Source of the DNA: Liolophura sinensis
Lineage: Eukaryota > Mollusca > Polyplacophora > Chitonida > Chitonidae
Length of the DNA: 64,000 nt
Assembly: GCF_032854445.1 (NCBI RefSeq)
Contig: NC_088305.1
Coordinates: 17,221,717-17,285,716, forward strand
Reading direction: 5' to 3'
Shown: positions 43,464 through 55,313 of the stretch, in pieces
Layout: each line of letters starts with the position of its first letter
How positions within the stretch are numbered: the stretch's first letter is position 1
The notes under the pieces: generated by a model
What the model was told of the DNA's origin: nothing
What the model saw: only the letters and a program-made list of their open reading frames with translations
The model's database searches: none
Position numbers and translations under genes: made by a program

Positions 43464-44429
43464 CGCCCCCCCCCCCCCCACCCCCCCCCCCACTGCTAGG
43501 TGGTTTTAACTTTTTAACGTATGAATCACTGTGAACGACAAACACATGAAAAAACAGGAGCGGGGTGTGTATGGTATACATAACACGGTTCCACAGATCT
43601 AAATAGGTGGTGCTCATCCCGTCTGGGAGCACTTTCCGCTTCCCGTAAAAGTACGTGAAAGCATCTTTATGTTGGGTATACGAGTACATCGTATTCCCCC
43701 GCATCCGCATCCCCCGATTCACTTTGGTGATCGCGCAGCACAGAGAGGTATACGGCCTTGTCCACACCTCGAGCACTCACACCTTTGCAGGAGAGTATCT
43801 TTCGTGTTGGATCCCCCGCCGTAACAGGGATAGGTCTTTGAGCATAAACTCACGATTGCGTCACCGATCCACTCGACTTTGAAGAGCCCCGGTGTACGCT
43901 TATCGTGGTCGTAATGGTCGCGACGGGGTAACCAGGTATCCCGCTCTGCCTCGTACACGGCTCGCAGCTCGGATTTGACGAGGGATTCCCAGTCTAGGTC
44001 AGACCAGGCCATGTACGCGGAGTCTGTGTCCATCTCACAGTATTGCCAATCCACCTTGTCAAAAAGAACGAGCCATGAAATCGTAGTAGAATTCCAACAA
44101 AACGGAGTTTGGCGTACTGATAGATCATACACCCTATTTGTAAGGGGAGATTGTAGCGAATGGTCCTCTTGCTACTCGTCACTTCAAAGGTCGCCTCATC
44201 GATGAGGTCGACTGTTCGACACCGGACACTCTCCAATAATTTTCGTGTTTTTGCCAGATCGCAGATTTTGACATCCACGTGTTGATCTTGGTTGGTGACG
44301 GTTTTTCCATAACCCGAATTGCCCAACAGCTTCATCGTTTCCCCGATCAGTGCTTTGGTCAGGTCGACATCTCCCTCGCGCCGGGCTTGGGTGACGGCGT
44401 CTGCGAAGGATTCGAACGCTCGCTCAGGC

Positions 44430-45442
44430 GTGTATATATCTTATATATCTTATAGTTCTTACTGTCTGGCAGTTTTTTGTCAGGTCCATGACAACTTGTC
44501 CTGTCATGCCAAGGTCTGATTTTACATTTGTAGTAGAACCCTGGTAGACAGAAAAATCATGGAGAATTCCATCACTGCCCGCCCTAGCCCAAAGTTTGAT
44601 GCCCCACTTGTGAGGTTTGTTTTTCATGTATTGTTTGACAATCGATCTGCCTTTGAAAGCGATCATTATCTCATCAATACTTTGGTGTTCAAGTGGAGGT
44701 ATTTTTTCCAGATTTTCTTTAATTTTCTCCAGCCATGACCAAAGTTTCCATATTCTATCACTGGCTTTGGGCCTGTCGTTATCTGTGAAATGAATACTTC
44801 TACACAACAGTTCATAACGATTTCTGCTAAACACATCAGCAACAGGAGGGTGCCTCGTCATCAGTGACCAATACGCTCGGACACTGTGTGCCTTCATAAG
44901 ACCCATTCGGAGATAAACCCCAATAAATTTTTCTATTTCTTTCTTAGAAGAGTTCAACTCCACTCCATGATCAGACATGGCATATCTGTTGCTTTCTGTT
45001 GTAACTTTTTCAAGCATGTTGTCGGTGATAATTTGCGAGAAGTACTCATATGGTGTTTTGAGTTCTTCTGGGCCCGATTCTTTATTCCCAAGAAAAGACG
45101 AATCCGGTGCAGAATACGGTATCTGAGCCCACATTGGTTGATCGAAGACTTGAGAAAGCAGTCTTCAAGAGCCGCCTCTTCATCTCGTTTGCGTAAGATT
45201 TTTTCTCTCACTGCTGCCAATGGTTCGTCGTCTTCGCTGTCATCAACAGTTGAAGTTGATGGCTCATTAGTTGAGGATTGCATTATATGTCGTCTTTTAC
45301 GCGTCGGGGGTTCAATATCACTTTCATAGCTTGAGCCTCTGTCATCTTTGTCAGGATTATATTCCTCATCAGAGTCGAAAAAGTCGCTCACATTTGGATC
45401 AACACAGCTTACAAGATCTCCAATTTCGGTCTCCTCATTCAT
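44430..45442 (-). pseudogene. piggyBac-like transposase 5, N-terminal two thirds
   Basis: The start MNEETEIGDLVSCVDPNVSD is followed by an acidic and Ser-rich region. The frame changes near 45130, and the catalytic domain follows: TPYEYFSQIITDNMLEKVT, YLRMGLMKAHSVRAYW, RNRYELLCRSIHFTDN, EHQSIDEIMIAFKGRS (first D) and GILHDFSVYQG. The frame ends after GQVVMDLTKN. The second and third catalytic aspartates and the C-terminal finger are missing. Confidence 0.85.
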
Positions 45443-46003
45443 TGTACAAAAAAATTCAGATAAACGTTACTTGATATTTTTTTGTGTGTTTGCGATAATA
45501 AAACATATCAATTAAAAGTGCTTGAAAACCCATGGTTAATTTGACCTTTTAAAATACCGTAACCTTTAATACCCAGTGTGCCAGATATGGCACGCAAAAA
45601 AAGCCCCCTTCGTCAATGTGCCATATTTGGCACATCTATTTTCAATGTCAAAATTCTGCAAGAAATTTAGATAAATGTAATAAAATAATCGTATCATGAC
45701 TAAAATTCACCCTTTATTAAATAGTTGACACACTTGCGAGAAACATTATACTCACCTAGGATAGTGGTTGGATCGGATTGAAATTGGAAAGTTCAGAAAC
45801 ACACGAGATGGCTTGTTGTGATACTTTGCAGGAAACAGGATGTATGCAAAAATGAGATGCCCAATGTATCTCCCATGCTGAAGAGCTATGGAAATTAAGG
45901 GGGAGCAACAGTCTAAACTGATAACCCTAGTCAGTGATCATTTACCTCCCTTGGAGTAGGCAAAACAACATGTGCCATATATGGCACTCTGGGCACCAGA
46001 GGG
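44430..46003 (-). mobile_element. piggyBac-like element 5, 3' truncated
   Basis: The right end reads CCCTCTGGTGCCCAGAGTGC inward on the minus strand and is flanked by TTAA (46004-46007). Three copies of a palindrome of the form GTGCCATATATGGCAC lie at 45578-45593, 45618-45633 and 45972-45987. The left side is cut near 44430 at a TATATATCTT repeat, where the polymerase fossil resumes. Confidence 0.8.
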
Positions 46004-46760
46004 TTAAAGATGGGTTAGCATTCAGCAAAGTCCGCTTTGAGATGGCCCGGCACGTGGATATCACATTCGACGAATCCAAACAACTGACCTTGAACGACAG
46101 CCTCCATTAGCTGAGCTTGGGCCGTCGCTGTGCCGGTGGTAAGCCTTACCGTTGCAGGAAGGCCCGTAAGGCTGGGTTTTTGTCCGTTGGTGGTGGAACT
46201 CACACTCCCATAGCGCTACCACCGGATAGCCCTGCGATCGGATGTAAGCGTCGTTTGTATCCACCTCCCGCCGTAAGTCCTGGGGGCTTAACCCCCGCCA
46301 GGTCATTGTAACGCACCTCCCCCGGGCGGGGGTGATTCAGGTGACAGCCGTGAAATTGAAAAACAATAGGCTGTCCGTCGATATAGACGAACCCGAGTTG
46401 TCGGTCACCGATCCGCTTCTCGGTGTGGTTCAGTCGGTGACGGATCTATACCACCAGCTGGTGTGACTGCTAGTCCAGCCATTTTTCAGCCAGACGGGTG
46501 GGGGTGCCGGAGGGGGTTAACTTCTGTTACGACCCAAACTGTCTGTATTATAAAGAGATGGCTTGTTCGAAATACACGACAGTTTAGCCGCACAAAAAAA
46601 GTAACCAAAACCAGCAGATTTTATTTTACAATAATTTATTAGCTTAACAAGAACAAATACTAAAGTACTTAAGTTTAACAAGAAAGGATAGCAGTATCTA
46701 TACAAATACTAAAGTACTTACGGTGTCAAGTCCAAACGGACGCATATATTCCACAATATA

Positions 46761-49672
46761 TCCTCCTGAGACCCAGCACAATATTCATGGTTAGATTCTA
46801 GTACCATTTAATTCAGTGACTTCATTTGAGCTGTTTTAAAGACTTACACTGCCTGTTTGGCGATTCCATACCAAACTCAGCTTAGTTAAAGTGTCCACGT
46901 ATGTGGACATTGGGCTCCAGTCCTTCAGTATTATACGCAATGTTCACATACGTGGACATCTAAGTGAATACAAGAACAAAGCCATTTTAGTATAAGTTGG
47001 TATCAAGAGCTTTATTACTGTTGCCACATTCGTAGTGAAGCTGCCAAACATTCTGTTACAGTGTCTGGACGGATTCACACACTTTGAGAAACAATCAAAA
47101 AATGGTAATACAAGTCACTATGGTCAGGCATACTAACTGTGAGCACTTGTTCATGCTGAAAATGAAACAGTCAAACATTGAAAGCTATTCAAACACTTGA
47201 CTCCTAACACTGAAAGAAATAAGTCATGCACAGCCACTATGGTGTAGAGACAGGCGTGTAGTCCCAGGCGTCTGGGACATCGAAATAGTTCATTTGTGGA
47301 AATTTTCAAAGCATTCATTAATGCATAGGAAGACCTTGCATGATGTGCACATAACACGACTTTTCCCGGATTTACAGCTGGGATGTCTACATCTTGCTCC
47401 ATTTTTAAGCGCAACCATTCGTGGCAAGTGGAGCGCCTGGTGTTTTCGAGCCGCTTCCGGTGGCAGAGCGATACGTTTTTGAGGGGGTCCGTCTTCTGGT
47501 TCAATGTTTGTATTTCCGGCGGGAAACAACAGATCTTCGCTTGCAGCCAGGCATTCACCAACGACAAGTCCACCATGTGCAAAATCGTCCGAATTGTCCA
47601 CTTCCTAGTGCGAGCGCCGATTCTATAGTAAGATATCATCCGGTCACTTAGGTCCACTCCACCCATTTTGTCATTATACTGTTTGATGACGGCAGGCCGC
47701 GGGACTTCAATGTAGGCGTGGTCTTCCTTAGACCACCTTTTACAGCTATCGTTAGGTTGAGCTCCAAATTCACTGAATGCTGACAGCACTGCTTTATTGT
47801 CATACCACTGGGTAATGCAAATCTTGTTGTCATCACGCACGATTTGATTGATTGACCCCCTACCCTAACGTTTCATCTCTGTGTCATTTTTCAAGCACGG
47901 TTTGGCATTTCGCGGCACAAGATTTTATATTATAGTACCAGTGACTGTAATGCCTTTCTCCAGCAGACAGTCCAGCAGAGGAATGCTTGTAAAATATCTG
48001 TCTACAAACAAGGAGCAACCGGCCGGAAGTGTCTGTGTAAGCCTAAGGACAGCCAGACCACCAATGGACAATGTAGACGTGGCGGCATCTGGGAAGGAGT
48101 TTTTCCCTTGGAAGATTTCGAAGTCCAATACTTCACCAGTTGGAGCAGCAAGAACAAAATTCTTAAGACCTGTTGGGTAGGGCTTACCCCGGATGTGTTG
48201 CCTGATACTCACATGGCCTGTAAAGGGTATCATTTGTTCGTCTATGCAAATGGTTTCAGGCCTGGGTAGCGCCAAACAAGCTTGTCGCACTCGCTCCAGA
48301 CATGGGCTCACTTTCCACTGTTTGTCGCGCTGTTTATCTTCCGCCGGAACATTTAAGTCCACGACCACTTTTAAGTTGGACCGGATTTTGAAAAATCTGT
48401 TTCGGCCAATTGCCTGTTTAATTCCCGGAACAAACGTGCTGTTGGCCCAGTACATTCGGATTCGTGGGTACTTCAGACTTCCCATCAAGATGTTAATGCC
48501 AATAAATTTTCGAACCTCCTCTGTTGTGACTTGTAAGGATCGACCTGTTTTCAAAACAGAAGTCTGGTTGGTGGCAGTAGCTATGGTTTCAAAGAGATTT
48601 GTGTCCATGTACTGAAGAAAATAATCCGGAGTCCAGTTCTGTCGCTGATTAATTGTTGGTTGGGGATGTCGATTTTGGTCACCTTGCGCATGGTTGTTCC
48701 CTTGCTGCGGACGAAACTGCCTATTTTCCCACTTCAGCTGGTCATTGCGCTCAGGAGCTCTGCTGCGGCCTCGACCTCCAATACCACGTCTACTCGGACG
48801 ACCTCTAGTCGCACGTCCCCTACTAGTTGAGGGAAGTGGTTGGGTATTATCATCCGCAATGGCCATATTTTCATCTCCATCAGAGCTGGGATCAGTGTCG
48901 CTGTCACCTTCACTGGGTTCGTATTCAGGGTCCGCATCCGAGTCATGAAATCCATTCAGCTCAGTATCGTGGAACTCCCCATCCGAATGATCGATGTCGG
49001 AATTGTCCAGTAGATCGAGGGCTTCTTCGGTTGAAAGTTGCTTCCTGGCATCTGGAAAAATAGTGGGAAGCTGAGAATTCGTATCATGAATATTTAATAC
49101 AGTTTAGACTATAGTACTTCTGTGTTTGGTAGTTCGATAATTTCTAAGTAAAGCTGCTAAAACTCAATAAAGATTTCTGCCTTTCTTAGTGTGGACAGAG
49201 CTTGTCCATAACCTGACATTACGTGCTCCAGATATAAACATAAACCCAATGTCCCCATGTGTGGACATCAAAATAAACATCTCAGACCCAATGTCCACAC
49301 ATTTGGACATTCTACTTACACCCCTAGTAACTTTGTGTAAAAAACTCAAAGAAAAACAACACCTGCGCAATATAAATCCTTGTTACATTACAAATTTAAG
49401 AACACCAATGATTTGTTCACAAAAAATCAGAAATCTGGAAAATCTTTTACTTACTTTTTGTCGTGGGGCTTTCCGCTCTCGGACTGCAGTCCGCCATTTT
49501 ACTTTCTCACCTCCAATTTGAAGGGTTCTAAATTTCTTACACAGTTAACTCCCCTGAGCTTGACTGCATGTCCACAGAGATGGTCATTGGGTTTGAATTT
49601 CAATATGCCTTACGGTATCAAATTACAGGACAAATTTAATTTGTCCACAAGTGTGGACGCGGGAAAGGAGGA
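46761..49672 (-). mobile_element. piggyBac-like element 4, inside the solo LTR
   Basis: The inserted segment starts TCCTCCT and ends AGGAGGA, with TATA on both sides (46757-46760 and 49673-49676). TATA here is unusual, since TTAA is the rule for piggyBac. Palindromes of the form GTCCAC-N4-GTGGAC lie inside both ends (46893-46908, 46942-46957, 49251-49266, 49293-49308, 49643-49658). The interior carries one PGBD gene. Confidence 0.75.
47290..49497 (-). pseudogene. piggyBac-like transposase 4, probably two exons
   Basis: Exon 1 (49455-49497) starts MADCSPRAESPTTK and ends at GTAAGT. Exon 2 begins after TTTTTCCAG at 49051 with ARKQLSTEEALDLLDNSD, in phase. A long acidic region, an RGRATRGRPSRRG basic stretch and the catalytic domain follow: ICIDEQMIPFTGH (first D), CSLFVDRYFTS (second D) and DKMGGVDLSDRM (third D). 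The C-terminal finger is CRHPSCK, CTSCKVFLC and CFENFHK. Two in-frame stops lie near 47920 and 47868, and the frame changes near 47590. Otherwise it is complete and fairly young. Confidence 0.85.
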
Positions 49673-51459
49673 TATATACCACACAGGCATAAATGCTCAG
49701 AGGCAAATTCACAAGAGGGAAAATCCACAGTATAACTGAGTGTATGACGAAATATACACAAAATTCCACAGACAGGGTCAGTGTACTAATAGGCACTGTG
49801 TTTATACAAGAGCACAAATTAAACATACAAGTTCAGACTGAACAAGTGCTCGGTGGAGATATAGAGACACCAAAATTCAACACAAAGGGCCTACTAAAGT
49901 AATACACAGCAAAAGCATCAAGATCTCAATAATTCTCCTTTCTCCGTTCTCTCCGTTTGACCTGCTTTGATAGGTCTTATATAGCCTGGTAGAATTGTCT
50001 AGAATAAGAAAATTCCTGAACACTTGATGTAAACAAACAGGCACCGAACTGAGCGCATTCTGGAATATTCTAAGGCAGACAGCAGGCGCCGAACTCGGCG
50101 TATGCAAACAGTGGCAAGCTAAATTTAGAAACTGACGGCAGTCGTGCACATAACACTTCTCTCCCCCCTTCCGACGTCGCCAACGGATACAGTGAGGCGA
50201 GGCAATACAGGTTCAACGCGTTGGCATCGAACCCCACGATCCGCTGACAAAGCTTTCCTCCCCGTATACAGGTCACGCCTCGTTCGTGGTAGCGATGAAA
50301 AATGATGCTCGGCCCACCCACGATGTTTTTCTTGAGGCAGTCGTGCATGTCTTTGTCTTTCTCACCGACGAGGGTGAACACGGACCGTAAATCGTGAAAC
50401 AAGTAGCGGAGGGTAAGCCCTGGTATGCTAATACAGTCTTTGAAGACACAGACATGCATGGTTTGGTAGAACACCGCCATCTTCTCCGCAGCCTCCATGA
50501 AGGGAATGACGTCTAGGTTATTATACCACCGGAGCAAGTCTTTGACGGTACGCATGCCATGCTCTCACCACACCGTCTGTAGGGTCTTTTACTCTGCGTC
50601 CGTACCCGGCTGGTGGGTGAGATCGTTGTCGAAAGCATGCTGCGGTGGGAGTACCGTTTCCTCCAGCCGGGTCAGGGAGTCTGTGTAGCTGTAACAAAAT
50701 TTCCCTTTGGTCACGCGGCAGTCGTAAGCTTTCACCCACTTGTCGTAACTGTAATTCGGGGCCAGGTAATTCCGAATGTCCAGAAATTTCAGTTGCGGTG
50801 TAGTGAGGGCCATGTGATTATTGTTCCGCTTAATCACATACTCCAAATCACCGCTCTGGACCAGGTGGGGGTAAAGCTGCTGTTTGATCAAGTTCAGGTC
50901 GTAGTTGCCCGAGTTAAAGCCGAGGACGGGGAGTTGGTCCATATACACTCACTGGCCATAAGTATTGCAACATACAGAAAATTGAGAAAGCAATTCATTT
51001 TCACATGATGTTTTATTAATTGATGGCAGGCTCCTAAATCATTTAGTTGCATCGTAGGACAGATAAATTTGTTTGATAATAACCGTAACTACTATATTTC
51101 ACTGATTTTTGCCTGTTTAAATATTTTTTGGGTACCCTCGAGCTCGTCTGATGGCATTCATTCTTCTTGGCATTGTGTCATAAAACTGTCTTACTCTTTC
51201 TGGACTGATATTAGCCCAAGCCATGAAAATGGAGCGGATCAAGTCATTTCTGGTGGTGGGCTTGTCCTTCATAACTGTTCGGCCAATGTCATCCCAGAGG
51301 TTTTCAATCGGATTGGCATCCAGTGATTGGGCAGGCCAGTTGATATGGTTGATCCCTCGTTCATGGTACCATTCCTGCATCGCAGCAGCGCTGTGGGGAG
51401 GGGCATTATCATCCTGAAATACAAATGGGTGATCTTGGTCGCCAAAGATGTTCCTAATA

Positions 51460-52847
51460 CAGGGTGGGCCAATAAAATGTTACCATTTCTAATCGCCCAC
51501 TACTTTTTTGTGTGAGAATATGTGTTACATATCTTTTCATGAATCTGTCACAGGAGAATAAAATTTTTGTTTCATACCAAATATCACCTATTTTTGTCTC
51601 TATTTCTCAGTACAGATCAATAATTAATAACGTGTTCAATCCACGCGCCTCTCCTCTAAATCTGTAGCTACGCGAACATTGAAGTTTGTGATAACGCGGT
51701 CACACATATCCAATGGAATCCTCCGAATTTCCTGACGAATGTTCGCCTTCAGAGCCTCTATTGTCTGCGGATTGTTGGCATAGAATCTTTCCTTCAAATA
51801 ACCCCAAAGGAAATAATCAGCTGGGGAAAGATCAGGGGAGTGTGCCGGCCGTGGGTTGTCAGTTCTACGCGAGATAAGCCTGTTTCCAGGGAAATACCGC
51901 CGGAGGTATTCCAGTGACACATTCGAGCAATGTGGGGTTGCGCCATCCTGCTGATAAGTCACAGTGTTTCATGTCAATCCCTTGCTACCTCCGTAGCGCT
52001 GGGATAAATTTCCTCCTCATCATTTCCACATATCGCTCCGTGTTGATTGTCACTGGACGTCCGCGCTCGTCTTCAAACCAATACGGCCCGATTATTCCAC
52101 TCCTACCAATAGCACACCACACAGTAACTTTTTCGGTACTTGGGGGGCGAACAACATGTTCATGAGGTTGGCCCTGGGCCCAGAATCTCATATTCTCCTT
52201 ATTAACATGTCCACTGAGATGGAAATGTGCCTCATCGCTAAAAAAAGATCAAGTCCAGCAAATTAGGCTGGTTTTCAATGCACTGACTGATGTTAACACA
52301 AAAGTTTCGTCTCTCTTCCTTATTTGCTGCATTCTGAGCTTGTAAAATCTGAATTTTGTAGGGAAACAGATGGAGATCTTGGTGCATTATCCGTCTAACA
52401 GTTGTCCTTGAGAGATTGACCTTCTGTGACAAACGCCTCGTTGATTTCCGTGGTGATTCCTCCAAACGTTGTCTCAGAGCCTCAATATTGTTATCTGTCC
52501 TCGAAGACCGTGGCCAACCACTGTGTCCTTTATTTTTATCACCAACACTACCTGTTTCTCTAAACTTTTCTAGCAGACGCCTAATTGTCAGTCTACTGGG
52601 AGGATTTTTCCCCGGAAAGTCCCTTCTGAATTGTCTCTGAGTGAGAACTACCGAATTTGTAGCGAAATAAGCTTCCACAATCTTAATCCTCTCTTGCACC
52701 GTATATCGAGGAGGTATATCCATTCTGATGCTTCTGGATGAAAATCTAAGGCCTCATCTAGGATTCACCTGAATTTGAAAGAAATATATTAATTATTGTT
52801 GAAATGGCAGGAATTCCTTAATGGTAACATTTTATTGGCCCACCCTG
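51460..52847 (-). mobile_element. mariner-like element H inside Tc1-G
   Basis: Both ends read CAGGGTGGGCCAATAAAATG inward and continue for about eight more matching bases. TA flanks both (51458-51459 and 52848-52849). It is 1,388 bp long with one transposase gene on the minus strand. It is the youngest layer at this spot, since it lies inside Tc1-G, which lies inside the polymerase fossil. Confidence 0.92.
51636..52723 (-). pseudogene. mariner-like transposase H (wide D-D spacing), frameshifted
   Basis: The N-terminus starts MDIPPRYTVQERIKIVEAYF, with a second helix-turn-helix around SRLTIRRLLEKFRETGS and TRRLSQKVNLSRTTVRRI. The catalytic part has TVWCAIGRSGIIGPYWFED, YQQDGATPHCSN (second D) and SPDLSPADYFLWGYLKE (last D). 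About 42 residues separate the last two acids. This is wider than mariner (34) and near the DD41D type. Frame changes lie near 52240 and 51970. The first catalytic D (HFHLSGHVNKEN region near 52210) is partly disturbed by the first change. Confidence 0.8.
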
Positions 52848-54829
52848 TAGATGATAGCAAATTCCCCTCCAAAATCCTTCGGTAATAGACGTGGTTTATA
52901 TTTCCGTCTATGAGTAAGAGTTCACCGACACCATGTATCCCGATGCATCCCCATACCATTATGGAAACTGCATTATGGTGCGCGAAGTTCAGGTTTTCGG
53001 GATTATGGGAAGTTCTGATCCCGCGCCACACTCGAATTCTCCCATCATCGAAAGACAAGCAAAATTTAGATTCGTCGGAAAACACAATATGGCGCCAGTT
53101 GTCATCCACTGTCCAGTTTCTTACCCTCTCACTCTCACCCGTCTGTTGACTGGAGAGATAAGCGGTTTTCTTCTGGAAAGACGGCTAAACATATTGCACT
53201 GATGAAGCCGCCGACGGGTAGTCTTGGTTGAAATTCTCTGACCAATAGCATTGCTTCACCTTTCAGCCAAAAATATTGCAGGACTGAAACGAGCCAACTG
53301 CGTGATACGCAAAAGGCGTCTATCGTCTCTCGTTGTGGTTTTCCTTTTCCGTCCACTTCTGGGTAATTTGTTACAATTGTCACTTTCGTTATATCTCCTA
53401 CAAACCTTATAAACAGTTTGACGACAAACACGAAACCGTCTGGTAATTCTCTCAACCGGAATACCCTCAGCTCTCAATACAACAATCTGTTGTCGTTCAA
53501 CATTTGTCAACTCCCGTGTCTTCGGCATAACTAAACAAGGTGAAATGCTCGAGCTTGCAGCAGCGAAGAACACTTCAACTTGTTATACAAGGAAGTGCAT
53601 TCTTTATTGCGTAATATACACGGCTCCTTAGGGTATTTATATGTTAATAGCACGAGGCCGTGGTTGTTCTCAATTTTCTGTATGTTGCAGTACTTAAGGC
53701 CAGTGAGTGTATGTAACGAATCTATCCCGAACCCGTGGAGTGTAAGACGGTCTCGTCTCGTTGGGATTGATCCGCTCGTCTAACGCGTCCAGGATGTAAG
53801 CATAACGCTCGTGGAGATAGGCGCTACTGATCACGCTGATTTCGTTGAGGTAAGCCATCATTTGCTCGACGAGTGCCTGGGGATCGCCGGTGGAGATGAA
53901 ACACACGGGCTGGTCGTAGTCCGGTACATTAGAGTTTACGCTGACACTCATGGGGATGTGTTGGACCGTCCTTTCCGTCGACCCAGTCGCCGCGTCGTCC
54001 ACCGCGTTCACCGGGGCCAAGTACGCCTCGAAGTCGTAACACGCTCGGTAAGGAAAGATGCCATCATCACCGTCCTGGAGTTCAATCCCCATGTCCGCCA
54101 ACGTTTCGAAAATGGTGGGTTCATTTCGGAATACGCCCCCCCCGGTACTTTCGTCGAATGGCGTCGGTGCACGTTTGACCGTGCCGTCGTAAGTCCCGCA
54201 GTGTATGAAAACTCTTATGGCACACCTGGCAGGTGAAAGATCGAGCATAACGGCTCATGTCTTTGATGTAGCTGAAATGCCGCTGGTACAGGTTTAACCG
54301 CAGGGTGGGGGGAGGATAGCGCTCGACACTGAGGTGAATGAGTTGTTCTGAGTACGAGTAGTAAATAGTGTACCGTGGAAGTCTTATGATTATGCAACGT
54401 ATTACATAATTTATTACATAGGGAGATGAAGCAAGGCATGACGCAACATATTAGAACGTCATTATGGCGATATATGAATGTTATGATCACGTAATAAGTT
54501 CCAATCTCATACTGCAAGGGAAAATAACTACTATCACAGAGCGGGCCCGAAAAAAGTTTGGGTCACGTGATCTTGGACGCGCCAAAAAGTTTTGTCACGT
54601 GGTTTGGAACGTCCAATCGGAGCGAGCTCTCCTGCTTCCCGCGCTTTCCAGAGTTAGACTTATTGCGGGAAATAAATATGACGGTCGTGACGTGGAGTGT
54701 TGCTCAACGTATTGCACAACGCATTACACAACGTATTACTTCCGTTGTTACTGGCATCATTCGACCAATCACAGCTTGTTCTGAATTTACTCGGCCAATC
54801 AGATGTGTCGTCTTAGAGCCAACCGTGTG

Positions 54830-54837
54830 TATAAAAG
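54830..54837 (+). promoter_or_regulatory. TATA box candidate in fossil P3
   Basis: TATAAAAG lies about 100 bases upstream of an ATG at 54939. That ATG opens a short block (MRHFTDPDTQHISIRVNF) ending at a GTGAGT donor near 55020. The same TATA context is kept in fossil P2. Confidence 0.5.
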
Positions 54838-55313
54838 CCCCAACATTTTCAAAGTTCGGCGGTTGTTTGCGGTATTTTTTTACCTAGGACGACCTTGGGT
54901 ACTATTTCCTAGAACCATAGTGTTCTTTAAATTGTATGCGCCATTTCACCGATCCGGACACTCAACATATCTCCATTCGTGTTAATTTTCCTGGAAGTGA
55001 GGACTCCTTTAAACTGGTGAGTAGACCGTTCTTTATTCCTTTTTATTAGACGGTTTAGACCATCTTTGTTGTTGGTTATAGATGATTTATCTCTATTTCA
55101 GTTAATACACAGCCGAACTCTTAGTGATTTGTACGACGTCTTCAGTATCTTTTTTAGCTAAGGTGCAGACATAGACAGAAAAAACAACGTGAGACCATGT
55201 AAAACAGTATATTATCGAAAAAGTATAAGAACAAAAAAACAGCCAAAGACGGTAAAATAAAGAGATGGGACGATAGTGTGACTCATGTAGAGTCAGTATG
55301 CCGCAGGACCCGA

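Larger units (their letters stand above)
46525..50155 (-). repeat. Solo LTR of the Ty3-related family, interrupted by piggyBac 4
   Basis: The ends read TGTTACG (left) and CATAACA (right), an inverted pair, and CTTC is duplicated outside them (46521-46524 and 50156-50159). Apart from the inserted piggyBac (46761-49672) the sequence matches the LTR at 26890-27483. No internal LTR-element sequence is present, so this is a solo LTR left by recombination, inside the second polymerase fossil. Confidence 0.88.
51117..53528 (-). pseudogene. Tc1-G transposase, split by element H
   Basis: The N-terminal part (from MPKTRELTNVERQQIVVLRA at 53528) has two DNA-binding regions and RSGRKRK. The first catalytic part (52850-53109) has HIVFSDESKFCLS and the conserved VWGCIG. 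After the guest element, 51117-51460 supplies VFQDDNAPPHSA (second D) and SLDANPIENLWDD (E), ending ARGYPKNI. Frame changes occur near 53250 and near 53110, and the guest also breaks the gene. The subfamily differs from Tc1-B to F. Confidence 0.85.
50946..53709 (-). mobile_element. Tc1-like transposon G, hosting element H
   Basis: Inverted ends of about 41 bp start CACTCACTGGCC and end at AATTGAGAA with two mismatches. TA flanks both (50944-50945 and 53710-53711). Without the 1,388-bp guest H the element is about 1.37 kb. It interrupts the second polymerase fossil. Confidence 0.9.
43490..54300 (-). pseudogene. Second family B DNA polymerase fossil, in four pieces around nested insertions
   Basis: This is a protein-primed type B polymerase fossil of a family different from P1-P3. 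The pieces are 53712-54300 (exonuclease start, YDFEAYL), 50160-50943 (LGFNSGNYDLNL and FDANALNLYCLA), 46008-46520 (VVALWECEF) and 43490-44420 (LGNSGYGK and MDTDSAYMAW). Between them lie Tc1-G with its guest, the solo LTR with its guest, and piggyBac 5. Broken, with three large insertions and other damage. The host element is older than all of these guests. No capsid gene was recognised. Confidence 0.75.
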
